NCBI GenBank assembly: GCA_045627805.1
Contig: JAZQOJ010000149.1
Coordinates: 1-24,415, forward strand
Reading direction: 5' to 3'
Length of the DNA: 24,415 bases
Source: UBA1756 sp045627805
GTDB lineage: Bacteria > Bacteroidota > Bacteroidia > Bacteroidales > WCHB1-69
The translations under genes were made by a program, and so were the position numbers. The notes under the pieces are model-generated. The model saw only the letters and a program-made list of their open reading frames with translations. It ran no database searches and was not told the DNA's origin. Shown here piece by piece: positions 8,116 to 15,493 of the stretch (its first letter is position 1; each line of letters opens with the position of its first letter).

Positions 8116-11028
8116 TTAAAATTTTTCTATCTTCTGCTGCCTACCGCAAATCCCTTGATAATCACAGAATTGGCAGCGATTTTCATCTTCTGTTTGTGCG
8201 AACGGCACCTTTTCGTTTAGAATTTTCTCCTTGAAGATTTTTGTTAATTCGGTTGAGAAGTTCTTGATCAGTACACTGGAGAGTTCCAGTTCCTTGTCCT
8301 TGTCTTCCAATGCGGGGAAAATGTATCTGTCACCGCGCATCATCGCCTGGAAACCAATGATTTCGCATTTCGTGTTCTTGAGCATCTCATTGATTTGCTT
8401 GTCCTGCTCATCGGGGTCCTCATTCTCCTTGCCGTGCTTGTTTTGGGATTCTTTTTGCTTAATGCTGACGTAAAGCCAAGCGTAAAGCAGCAGTTGGAAC
8501 AGTTGCTTGTAGTCGGGGTTCTCGAAGAGGTCGCTCATTTTTTCGGGCATCAGCAATTCGTGAATCTTTCCTGTCTTGTAGTCGAAAATGTGGGTGATGT
8601 CGCCGATTTTCTCAATCAGGTCGGCCTTGCCCGTGAAATGGACGGTCGTTTCATTTAACTTGAGCTCCGATTTCATTTCCAATTCGGTCGCCACTACTTG
8701 GTGCAATCTTCCGTTTTCCCTGAACTCGTCCTCGACTTTTTCTAAGTAGCGGCTCAGGTAGCGTTTCACCACTTCCACGGCTAAGAGCAGCTTCCCGTGC
8801 GTGAAGTCTCGCTCCTTAAGCTCTTTTGCATTCGTCTTGAAAATTTCGGTGAGTTTGTCGTTGTCCAGATCCCGTTTCGCATCGGCGAAAATCTTTTCGT
8901 GCGCACTGTCGCCCGCTTGGTCTTTCTGGATGCTTATGAAAAGTTTTTCCAGCCATTCGTGAATAACCGACCCAATGACATTCATCTCAACATTCTCATT
9001 TACAGAATCTTGTTCTGTAATATGGGCGATGTATTTTAGGTAGAATTGCAGGGAGCAATTGATGTAGCAGTTGAGCGAGGTCGCCGAGAATTCCCAATCT
9101 TCGTTGGTGAGATGGCGGATGATTTCCGGTGTCTTCTGAATCTCAAATGAATTTTTTTGCGTGCCGAAAGTGGGCTTGACGGTCATCTTCGTCCGCCGGA
9201 TGTCGATGGAATTGGTCAGCCCTTGCTTCTTCACTTCGAATTCCAGCTGGCGGATGAATCGGCTCTCTTCTGTCAATGAGTTGGAAGTGTCGGTGTCGTA
9301 AACCAGCGAGATATTTTGCGCTCTTTGCAAGAGCCGGAAGAAGTGATAGCTTCCAATGGCGTCTTTGTGCTCGTATGTCGGCAGTTTGTAGTGCCGCTTG
9401 ACATCGAAAAGGAGTAGCGTCTCACTTGAATTTCCTGTCGGAAGAATTCCCTCGTTGACTCCCAGTATGATGAGATTGTCAAAGTCTAACAATCTGGTTT
9501 CCAGTAGTCCCATTACTTGCAGCCCTTCGCTTTGCGTGCCTCTGAAGGAAAGGGAAATGTTGTTTACTTCGTCGTTGATGAAGTGAAGCAGAGTCTGAAG
9601 ATCAACGGCGGTGTCGCCCAACTGTTCCAACGTGTTTCCCACTTTGGCGAGCGCGTTCCTGAATGCTGTCAAAAGCGCAACCTCGTTGTTGTTTTCATCA
9701 TTCCGAATGGCTAAATTTTCTATTAAAATGCTAAAAAATCCTGTGATTTCGTCAATGAAAGTTTTCCCATCCGTTGACAAATCGGGGAAAATGTCCTTCC
9801 CGTCAACTTGGATGTCCTTTTTACTTAAAAACACGCATCCTTTTTGGATAATATCGCGAACGTACTGCTGCTGAGCGGCTTCGCTCGTGAAGAAGGCCTG
9901 GCCCACCAGTTCATTCCTGAAGAATGCGAGAATGTCGCGGAAATAGTAACTGGCAGTCCCGCCGTTGCCGAATTGCAGTCGGCGGAGATTCTGAGCGGCG
10001 GCGAACAACGCGTGCATCAGTTGATAGGCAGTGGTGTAGCGGACAGGATAACTTGCTGTTATGTTGCATTTTGTGTGGTCGAAAGCGTGTACGAATGGCA
10101 CGATGAGCGATTCGTCGGCCATCACAACAGCGGTGCGGTTCAGCGCTTCTGGCAAGAACTTGTTCAGCAATTCAATGGCAATGTAAATCTGGCTCATTTT
10201 TTTGCCTACTCCTACAATCTTGATTTCTTTCTCGATTGTTTTGTAATGATTTTTTATACCAGATAGTTTGTTGATTTCCAGCGTTTTCTGAATTTCCTTG
10301 ACCAGAGTGGTCAGATGGATGTTCGATTCTTCGTTGAAGTAGAACGGGTCCAGGTCGAAGAGGAACTCCACTTGCGAGCCGCGACAGCCGCTGATGCGCT
10401 TCACGATGGCAAGCTCGGTAGGGGAGAGCGCCGTCAGTCCGGCAAAATAGATTTTCTTCGATTCGTAGTCGGTGAAATTGACTTCTGAACTTGTTGCTAC
10501 ATATTTGTAAATCAGTCCGTTGTATCCGATTTTGTCGGCTTTCAACTGTTGCTTGAATTTCGCCGCGATTTCTTTCAGACTATAATAGAATGCGAGGTAT
10601 TTGTTCTGTTTTTCCGACAAATGTTCTTTCCCGAAGAATTCAAGTTCCTTGATTTTCGACAGGTCGGAGAAAATGTCGTCGGCGTTCCTGTTGTACATAT
10701 CAATTTCGTTGATATCTTGCAGAAAGATAGGCCCCCACGACATAAATTCGCGCAGGTCGGAGCAGTTGGCGAACTGGTGTTGCTGACACACTTTGAAGAG
10801 GGTGATGAGGAGTTCGGTGGCGTCGGCGGGACGCAGCGGAGACAGCGACTGGATGAGCTCTTCAATGGTGGCGATGCGCGGAGAGAAGGCAGGACCGTCG
10901 AGGCGGGACGCCAGTTCGCGGAGCAGACTGTTTTTGGCGCGTTGGCTGGGCAGCACGACAACGATGTCTCGAAAGTCTTTTACGTCATTTTTCAGCAGAA
11001 TGTCGGTCAGTTCGGAAATAAAGGTCAT
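8116..11028 (-). CDS. AddB-like PD-(D/E)XK nuclease (iron-sulfur) of an AddAB-type recombination complex
   Basis: The 970-residue protein starts with a helicase-like fold lacking a Walker A motif (VVVLPSQRAKNSLL), as in Bacteroidetes AddB homologues. It ends in a RecB-family nuclease: VIGSVIHEWLEKL, GKADLIEKIG, and the catalytic Asp-x-Lys in HIFDYKTGK. Four cysteines suited to a 4Fe-4S cluster are present, C658 in NCSLQFYLKY and C952, C955, C961 in CQFCDYQGIC, which is the AddB arrangement C...Cx2Cx5C. Such enzymes process double-strand ends for RecA-dependent repair and degrade foreign linear DNA. The partner helicase-nuclease AddA, often adjacent, is not on either side here. The gene begins 9 nt after the membrane protein gene and so probably shares a transcript with two envelope-glycan genes. 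Confidence 0.87.
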   Translation of the reverse strand: MTFISELTDILLKNDVKDFRDIVVVLPSQRAKNSLLRELASRLDGPAFSPRIATIEELIQSLSPLRPADATELLITLFKVCQQHQFANCSDLREFMSWGPIFLQDINEIDMYNRNADDIFSDLSKIKELEFFGKEHLSEKQNKYLAFYYSLKEIAAKFKQQLKADKIGYNGLIYKYVATSSEVNFTDYESKKIYFAGLTALSPTELAIVKRISGCRGSQVEFLFDLDPFYFNEESNIHLTTLVKEIQKTLEINKLSGIKNHYKTIEKEIKIVGVGKKMSQIYIAIELLNKFLPEALNRTAVVMADESLIVPFVHAFDHTKCNITASYPVRYTTAYQLMHALFAAAQNLRRLQFGNGGTASYYFRDILAFFRNELVGQAFFTSEAAQQQYVRDIIQKGCVFLSKKDIQVDGKDIFPDLSTDGKTFIDEITGFFSILIENLAIRNDENNNEVALLTAFRNALAKVGNTLEQLGDTAVDLQTLLHFINDEVNNISLSFRGTQSEGLQVMGLLETRLLDFDNLIILGVNEGILPTGNSSETLLLFDVKRHYKLPTYEHKDAIGSYHFFRLLQRAQNISLVYDTDTSNSLTEESRFIRQLEFEVKKQGLTNSIDIRRTKMTVKPTFGTQKNSFEIQKTPEIIRHLTNEDWEFSATSLNCYINCSLQFYLKYIAHITEQDSVNENVEMNVIGSVIHEWLEKLFISIQKDQAGDSAHEKIFADAKRDLDNDKLTEIFKTNAKELKERDFTHGKLLLAVEVVKRYLSRYLEKVEDEFRENGRLHQVVATELEMKSELKLNETTVHFTGKADLIEKIGDITHIFDYKTGKIHELLMPEKMSDLFENPDYKQLFQLLLYAWLYVSIKQKESQNKHGKENEDPDEQDKQINEMLKNTKCEIIGFQAMMRGDRYIFPALEDKDKELELSSVLIKNFSTELTKIFKEKILNEKVPFAQTEDENRCQFCDYQGICGRQQKIEKF

Positions 11029-11037
11029 CGTGTATGG

Positions 11038-12297
11038 TTAAGATTGTTTTTCAAAAATGCGGTGCGAGCGATTGCGCAGCCACTGTGCCGCCCGTTTCCA
11101 GTCAACAAATCCCGCGGCGCACACAAGCGCAGCCGCCACTGCCAGCATCTGCAGCCGGTAAGTGAACCACCAGTGCTGGAAAGAGTGGTTGGAGATGGCA
11201 AAATACCAAACGTAGGGGAGGGCGGTGAGAAGGACGCAGATGCTTCCGTTTCGCCACCATTTTTTGTTGAAGAAAAAGATGGCGCAAAGCCCAATCGCCA
11301 GTGCAAACCACATTATGAGCGGGACGTTGAGCATCTGCAGGTTGGCCGTCACCGCGTCCCAGCGGCTGAAGTCGGCATCGGCTCCCGAGCGGTAGGCCGC
11401 TTGCCCGATGGCGTCTTTGAAAACGTTTTCGCCCGTCATCAGCGACGCAAGCCCCCATTTCGTCATCCACGTTGTCGCGAAGGAAACGCCCCAGGCAAAG
11501 CCCGACCGCACCATCCTCCAGAATGCGGCGAGCCACGACATATCTTCATCCCGGCTCAGCATCAGGTAAAGCACCAGCGGCAGCCCCATTGTGAGCAGCG
11601 GCGTGGTGAGCAGGTCGAAGAACGAGGTGACCGATCCGGTTGCGATGAACACGAGGATCACTTTTGAAAAGTCTCGCCAGCAGCGGCTCAGGGCGATAGA
11701 TGCTCCCAGCGTGATCATCAGGACCGGGAAAAATTGAATGGACATCTGCATCACGAAGCCGTGCAGGAAAAAGAATCCGGAAAAATAGGCCAGTGCGCAG
11801 GGGATTCCTATCTGCTTTTGAACCAGTGTGAAAGCGATTAGCAGCAGGGATGTTGACAATACGAAAAGCAGCTGCCGGATGAACTCGTAGTTTCCGAATA
11901 GGAGAAGGAACCGCATCAGGAAGACGCTTCCGTGCCAGTAGCGCGGGTAGGGCATATCGCCGCCCATCTGCTTTTCCACCATCGTCCGCAGTCCGCTGGC
12001 AACATACGCTCCCGTTTTTGCGTGCTGATTTAAAAAGATGGATGCCTTCAAACTGTCAGCGCTAACGTGATACGCCATATTGAGGATTAGCGCGTCGGTG
12101 AAGTTGTCCATCCTTCCGTACTCGCCGTCGAAAACCGCGCGTGGGTAGTCGCCTTGCCGCTCCATTGCCCACACCGAGCGGCCGATGTTCTTGCGCACCT
12201 TGCCGTCGGGCATCAGCGTGCCGGCAACCATAAAAAGCAGGTAGCACACGATGAGCGAAAAGAATAAGAGGATCCCTCTGATGATCGTTTTTTTCAT
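11038..12297 (-). CDS. Multi-pass membrane protein, possibly a GT-C type glycosyltransferase
   Basis: The 419-residue protein has an N-terminal membrane segment (about 6-27), a roughly 90-residue outer loop rich in charged and aromatic residues (for example MPYPRYWHGSVFLMRF), and about eight further hydrophobic segments. Near the C-terminus is ISNHSFQHWWFTYR, a pattern often seen in polyprenyl-phosphate-sugar-dependent (GT-C) transferases and polymerases. I cannot assign a named family. It follows the GtrB/DPM1-like glycosyltransferase gene by 12 nt, and the pairing suggests it uses that enzyme's lipid-linked sugar, as GtrC-type enzymes use the GtrB product (inference). A flippase, GtrA-type, is not seen. 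The start ATG at 12295-12297 gives a proper signal anchor. Confidence 0.6.
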   Translation of the reverse strand: MKKTIIRGILLFFSLIVCYLLFMVAGTLMPDGKVRKNIGRSVWAMERQGDYPRAVFDGEYGRMDNFTDALILNMAYHVSADSLKASIFLNQHAKTGAYVASGLRTMVEKQMGGDMPYPRYWHGSVFLMRFLLLFGNYEFIRQLLFVLSTSLLLIAFTLVQKQIGIPCALAYFSGFFFLHGFVMQMSIQFFPVLMITLGASIALSRCWRDFSKVILVFIATGSVTSFFDLLTTPLLTMGLPLVLYLMLSRDEDMSWLAAFWRMVRSGFAWGVSFATTWMTKWGLASLMTGENVFKDAIGQAAYRSGADADFSRWDAVTANLQMLNVPLIMWFALAIGLCAIFFFNKKWWRNGSICVLLTALPYVWYFAISNHSFQHWWFTYRLQMLAVAAALVCAAGFVDWKRAAQWLRNRSHRIFEKQS

Positions 12298-12309
12298 AGA
12301 TGAGAATAA

Positions 12310-13233
12310 CTATTTGAAATTCAAAAGTTTGAGTTCGTATTCCTTGCGGTCTTTCTTCACAATCACGTCAAGGCAGAGTCCCGTGAAAAGCGACATCAGC
12401 GATGCCAGTCCTGCGAACAGCGACACGAAAAGGGTGGGGAATCTGGGCACGAGTCCGCTGCTGCAGTACTCGGCGAAGACCGGGATGAACAGCACGATGG
12501 CGAGAATGGCCAGCAGCAGGGCGAAGAAGCCGAAGAAGAACAGCGGACGGTACGCCTCGCACAGGATGAAAATGGTTTTGAGCACCTTCGTCCCGTCGCT
12601 GATGGTGTTCAGCTTCGAGTTGCTGCCCGTTGGACGGTCTTTGTAAACAATGGGTATTTCCAGAATGTCGAAGCGGCGGTCCAGCGCATGGATGGTCATC
12701 TCGGTCTCGATTTCGAATTTCTCCGACATTACGGGGAACATCTTGACGAAACGGCGGCTGAAGGCGCGGTACCCCGACATCACGTCGCGGATGTCGGTGT
12801 GCCAGAATCTTCGGATCAGCGCCCTTACCAGGCGGTTCCCGACATTGTGAAACGGACGCTTGTTCTCTTGAAAGTAGGTGGACGACAGGCGGTCGCCCAC
12901 GACCAGGTCGGCTTGGCCGTTCAGCACCGGCGACACCAGTTCTGACGCCTGCGCTGCCGGATAGGTGCAGTCGCCGTCCGACATCAGGTAGCAGTCGGCT
13001 TCAATCTCTCGGAACATCCGCCGCACCACGTTCCCTTTCCCTTGCCTCTTCTCAAACCGAACCACGGCTCCCGCCTCGCGTGCTATTTCGGCCGTCCCGT
13101 CGGTCGAGTTGTTGTCGTAAACATAGATGATGGCTTGCGGAAGCGCTTCCCGGAAGTCTGCTATCACCTGCGCAATGGTCGCTGCCTCGTTGTAGCAAGG
13201 CAACAGTACGGCGATCCTGGATTTTGTGCTCAT
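12310..13233 (-). CDS. Family 2 glycosyltransferase, DPM1/GtrB-like, membrane-anchored
   Basis: The 307-residue protein has a GT-A catalytic domain followed by two C-terminal membrane helices (about 232-255 and 266-290). Motifs are VLLPCYNEAATI at the start, DNNSTDGT (40-47), the metal-binding DGD at 86-88 in LMSDGDCTYP, and DVMSGYRAFSRRFV. This layout is that of enzymes that move a sugar from a nucleotide donor to polyprenyl phosphate at the inner face of the cytoplasmic membrane (GtrB, ArnC, DPM1-like). The sugar is unknown. It is the first gene of the unit that continues with the membrane protein and the AddB-like nuclease, and has a -7 promoter box 29 nt before its ATG. Confidence 0.9.
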   Translation of the reverse strand: MSTKSRIAVLLPCYNEAATIAQVIADFREALPQAIIYVYDNNSTDGTAEIAREAGAVVRFEKRQGKGNVVRRMFREIEADCYLMSDGDCTYPAAQASELVSPVLNGQADLVVGDRLSSTYFQENKRPFHNVGNRLVRALIRRFWHTDIRDVMSGYRAFSRRFVKMFPVMSEKFEIETEMTIHALDRRFDILEIPIVYKDRPTGSNSKLNTISDGTKVLKTIFILCEAYRPLFFFGFFALLLAILAIVLFIPVFAEYCSSGLVPRFPTLFVSLFAGLASLMSLFTGLCLDVIVKKDRKEYELKLLNFK

Positions 13234-13261
13234 ACTTGATGCTTTTTTGGAAATTCAACTG

Positions 13262-13269
13262 CAAAATTA
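13262..13269 (-). promoter_or_regulatory. Bacteroidetes -7 promoter box for the glycosyltransferase unit
   Basis: The minus strand reads TAATTTTG (TAnnTTTG consensus) 28-29 nt upstream of the ATG, in the divergent intergenic region. It is identical in sequence and near-identical in distance to the boxes before the arginine decarboxylase and T9SS cargo genes, which supports all three. A -33 element is not recognisable. Confidence 0.5.
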
Positions 13270-13450
13270 CGTAAAATTTGTACAGGAAGTGACTTTCCGA
13301 CCATAATTTTTTATGGCAGGTGTTTCTGATTTTCCGTTTTGTCGCTTGCCAGGACTTCGGAATTCTGTTTTTTGCAAAAAATTAACGTCTTGCTGATTTT
13401 CCTTCCCCGCAACGGACAAGTGGGCTCGCTCCCAAAATTTCCGTTTTGCG

Positions 13451-13483
13451 CCAAATATTTCCATTTTTTTCCAGCATTTGCCA
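13451..13483. promoter_or_regulatory. Four CCA (TGG) motifs at exact 10-bp period; candidate MraZ operator
   Basis: CCA occurs at 13451, 13461, 13471 and 13481, so the minus strand shows TGG four times, one helical turn apart. MraZ in Escherichia coli binds TGGGN repeats with 5-nt spacers, and Mycoplasma MraZ binds four repeats with the same 10-bp period, both in front of the mra/dcw operon. The spacing here fits that pattern exactly, but the repeat is TGG rather than TGGG, lies on the opposite strand and is 260 bp from mraZ. Assignment to MraZ is inference. Confidence 0.4.
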
Positions 13484-13620
13484 TTGAAAAAACGCATTGA
13501 TGATGATGTTTTTATTAAATAATTGATTATTAAATAGTTATAAATTTGATGCTGAATATATTGTAACTTCTAAATTGTCAATAGTTTAGTGTTTATAACT
13601 TGGTTTGAATAATATTTTTT

Positions 13621-13633
13621 CCATTTTTTTCCA
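13621..13633. repeat. Second copy of the CCATTTTTTTCCA core upstream of mraZ
   Basis: The 13-bp core CCATTTTTTTCCA at 13461-13473 recurs here, exactly 160 bp away. Its flanks are related: an AATATTT-like stretch before it and a TTGAAAA after both copies. Only two CCA units (13621, 13631) are in phase in this copy. It lies about 85 bp upstream of the mraZ -7 box. Confidence 0.6.
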
Positions 13634-13717
13634 TATTGAAAATCAGCAAGTTGAGTGCTAATTTTAACTTTTTTTGAAAAATAAATATAAAACTATGGAA
13701 AATTGAAATATAATTAT

Positions 13718-13725
13718 TATTTTTG
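13718..13725 (+). promoter_or_regulatory. Bacteroidetes promoter of the dcw cluster
   Basis: TATTTTTG matches the -7 consensus TAnnTTTG. A TATG at 13694-13697, 20 nt upstream, is a 3-of-4 match to the -33 TTTG at the correct spacing. The mraZ ATG follows 20 nt after the box, so the leader would be short. This is the best promoter candidate for mraZ through at least ftsI. Confidence 0.55.
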
Positions 13726-13745
13726 TCGCTGCAAAATGTACCATT

Positions 13746-14234
13746 ATGGCTGGTTTGAAATATCGTTGGTTTGAAGTCACTCTGGAGAAGAACGGGCGTT
13801 TGAAATTGCCTGCTTCTTTGCTGAAGGAGTTGCCGGAGGACGACCGCCAGTCGTTTTGGGCAACCGTGGGTTTTGGCAGGCACATTATGCTGTGGAGCCA
13901 AAGCGCGTACGAGGCGCAGGCCGCCTTCCTTGACTCGCTGGACCGCGACTTGGTGGAGGTGCGTCAGTACCGCAACATCCTGCTTCGGCAGAGCGCTTAC
14001 CTCGAGTGCGATGCGCAGAGCCGAATCGTGCTCCCCAAGAACCTGCTGGAAAAATATGGAATAGAGATGCGGGCCGTGCTTGTGCTTGACCACGGGCAGG
14101 TGGAGGTGTGGAACGTTGACGAGTTCAACGCCCAGTGCGACGCTATCTCGCCCGACGATTACGCTGAACTCAACGCCGCGATGCATTCTGGCCGTTTCGA
14201 TAAGAATAGAAAGGAGGAAGGCGATGTATCATAA
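13746..14234 (+). CDS. mraZ: MraZ, transcriptional regulator of the dcw cluster
   Basis: The 162-residue protein carries two MraZ/SpoVT-AbrB-type swapped-hairpin domains: WFEVTLEKNGRLKLPASLLKEL (about 8-29) and AYLECDAQSRIVLPKNLLEKYG (about 83-104). MraZ proteins form ring-shaped oligomers that bind direct repeats upstream of their own gene and control division and cell-wall genes. Its position as the first gene of the cluster is the conserved one. The ATG at 13746 lies just after the promoter box. The last 11 nt overlap rsmH. The 10-bp-periodic repeats upstream are the obvious candidate target. Confidence 0.93.
   Translation: MAGLKYRWFEVTLEKNGRLKLPASLLKELPEDDRQSFWATVGFGRHIMLWSQSAYEAQAAFLDSLDRDLVEVRQYRNILLRQSAYLECDAQSRIVLPKNLLEKYGIEMRAVLVLDHGQVEVWNVDEFNAQCDAISPDDYAELNAAMHSGRFDKNRKEEGDVS
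14211..14217 (+). promoter_or_regulatory. Strong Shine-Dalgarno sequence that sets the rsmH start
   Basis: AAGGAGG lies inside the 3' end of mraZ, 6 nt before the ATG at 14224. A longer open frame extends upstream to 14080, but that part reads as low-complexity protein with no RsmH likeness. The Shine-Dalgarno site and the conserved start YHNPVLLHPSV pick 14224. Bacteroidetes genes often lack such a site, so it is worth noting. Confidence 0.65.
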
Positions 14235-15120
14235 TCCCGTACTCCTTCATCCTTCCGTGGATGGTCTTCTTACTTCTTTGTCGGGAACCTATGTCGATGT
14301 CACTTTCGGCGGCGGAGGTCACTCCCGCCAAATCCTTTCGCAATTGGCTGACGACGGTCGGCTGGTCGCCTTCGACCAGGATCCCGATGCGGCTCGCAAC
14401 GCGTTGTCTGACGGACGATTCCAGTTCGTTCCTTCCAATTTCTCGAATCTCAAGAAATTTCTACAATACTATCAGGCCTATCCTGTGGACGGGATTTTGG
14501 CCGACCTGGGCGTGTCTTCTTTTCAGTTTGACACGCCGGAACGCGGCTTCTCCCACCGTTTCGATGGCGCCTTGGATATGCGGATGAACAGTGCCCGCGG
14601 CATCACCGCTTACCAAGTGGTGAACGAGTACCCTGCCGAACGCCTCGCTGCACTTTTTTATCAGTACGGCGAACTGCCTAACTCGCGACAGCTGGCCTCC
14701 CTGATTGCTCAGGTCCGTACCAACACGCCCATCCGCACCACCCTCCAACTGGCCGAGGCGGTCGCCCCGCAGTTGCCCCGCGGAAAGGAAAACAAGGTGC
14801 TCTCGCAGATTTTCCAGGCCCTCCGCATTGAAGTGAACGACGAGATGGGCGTGCTGAGGGAATTCCTGTCGCAGACTGCCGATGCTTTGAAGCCCGGCGG
14901 ACGACTCGTCATCATTTCCTATCACTCTCTGGAAGACCGTCTCGTGAAGAATTACCTGAGGTCGGGCCGTTTCGATGGTGTTGTGGAAAAGGATTTCTAC
15001 GGAAACCCGATGTCGCCTTTCCGGCTCGTGACCCGCAAGGCAGTAGTCCCCGACGAAGAGGAAGTTCAACAGAATCCGCGCGCTCGCAGTGCCAAGTTGC
15101 GCATCGCAGAAAAAATATAA
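14224..15120 (+). CDS. rsmH: 16S rRNA (cytosine-1402-N4)-methyltransferase RsmH
   Basis: RsmH (MraW) methylates N4 of C1402 in the decoding centre of 16S rRNA using S-adenosylmethionine. With the start at 14224 the protein has 298 residues, the family's usual length. Motifs: YVDVTFGGGGHSRQIL (23-38) for SAM binding, the segment DLGVSSFQFDTPERGFS and LDMRM, and ISYHSLEDRLVKNYLR near the C-terminus, all diagnostic of RsmH. It overlaps mraZ by 11 nt and is followed after 3 nt by the ftsL-like gene, so it lies within one transcript. Confidence 0.97.
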   Translation: MYHNPVLLHPSVDGLLTSLSGTYVDVTFGGGGHSRQILSQLADDGRLVAFDQDPDAARNALSDGRFQFVPSNFSNLKKFLQYYQAYPVDGILADLGVSSFQFDTPERGFSHRFDGALDMRMNSARGITAYQVVNEYPAERLAALFYQYGELPNSRQLASLIAQVRTNTPIRTTLQLAEAVAPQLPRGKENKVLSQIFQALRIEVNDEMGVLREFLSQTADALKPGGRLVIISYHSLEDRLVKNYLRSGRFDGVVEKDFYGNPMSPFRLVTRKAVVPDEEEVQQNPRARSAKLRIAEKI

Positions 15121-15123
15121 ACA

Positions 15124-15483
15124 ATGTACCAAGGACAGACAACGAAGAAGACAGAACCGAAGAAACCGTCGAAGTTGCGCGTTTTCTTCAACGGCATCCT
15201 GGCGGGAAAGTTTCTCCTGAAAACCTGGAGGAAGTGGGCCCCCTGGCTGCTGCTCATCATCGTTGTGATGACCATTAGCGTGTACAACGAACGGAGCATT
15301 GACGCAAAGGAGGCACGTATCCGCGAGGACCTGTCCCAACAAGACAGTCTGATGCGCGAGCTGAGGAAGATCAATGAGGTGATTTATGCCGATCAGCAGG
15401 GCGAGCTGGCTGAGCAGGCCGTTGCCGAGGGCTTCGAACCAGTGAACGAATACGAATATTATAAAATAGTAAAGAAAGATTAA
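15124..15483 (+). CDS. ftsL: FtsL-like cell division protein
   Basis: The 119-residue protein has a basic cytoplasmic N-terminus of about 36 residues, one membrane helix (about 37-54, WAPWLLLIIVVMTISVYN) and an outer helical part rich in charged residues (RSIDAKEARIREDLSQQ) fit for a coiled coil. The size, topology and position between rsmH and ftsI match the FtsL family of Bacteroidetes. FtsL forms a complex with DivIC/FtsB-type proteins that activates FtsW-FtsI. Primary sequence is poorly conserved in this family, so the call leans on layout. It is 3 nt after rsmH and 10 nt before ftsI. Confidence 0.82.
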   Translation: MYQGQTTKKTEPKKPSKLRVFFNGILAGKFLLKTWRKWAPWLLLIIVVMTISVYNERSIDAKEARIREDLSQQDSLMRELRKINEVIYADQQGELAEQAVAEGFEPVNEYEYYKIVKKD

Positions 15484-15493
15484 TCATACCGCA

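Larger units (their letters stand above)
13234..13745. other. Divergent 512-bp intergenic region between the glycosyltransferase unit and the dcw cluster
   Basis: The stretch is AT-rich, especially from 13500 onward, and holds no convincing gene. It contains the minus-strand promoter box (13262-13269), the 10-bp-periodic CCA element (13451-13483), a second copy of the element's core (13621-13633) and the mraZ promoter box (13718-13725). A 76-codon minus-strand ORF (13267-13497) covers the left half. It has no recognisable domain and overlaps the periodic element, so I do not call it a gene. Confidence 0.8.

Noticed and set aside
10549..11667. 372-codon plus-strand ORF
   Set aside because: Antisense across the AddB-like and membrane protein genes; composition rich in Arg, His and Gly with no domain, typical of a shadow frame in a GC-rich region.
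13451..13483. CRISPR-like or satellite repeat
   Set aside because: Only the 3-base CCA is constant and the intervening 7 bases vary. The period fits a protein-binding array, not a CRISPR array.
13267..13497. 76-codon minus-strand ORF in the divergent intergenic region
   Set aside because: No recognisable domain, biased composition, overlap with the periodic CCA element and no ribosome binding site or partner gene.
13593..14186. 197-codon minus-strand ORF across mraZ and its promoter
   Set aside because: Antisense to mraZ, whose protein is clearly recognisable; its C-terminal... N-terminal half is translated AT-rich intergenic DNA.
14080..14223. N-terminal extension of RsmH by 48 codons
   Set aside because: The extension is an out-of-frame reading of mraZ with no RsmH likeness. 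The ATG at 14224 has a strong Shine-Dalgarno site and the conserved family start.
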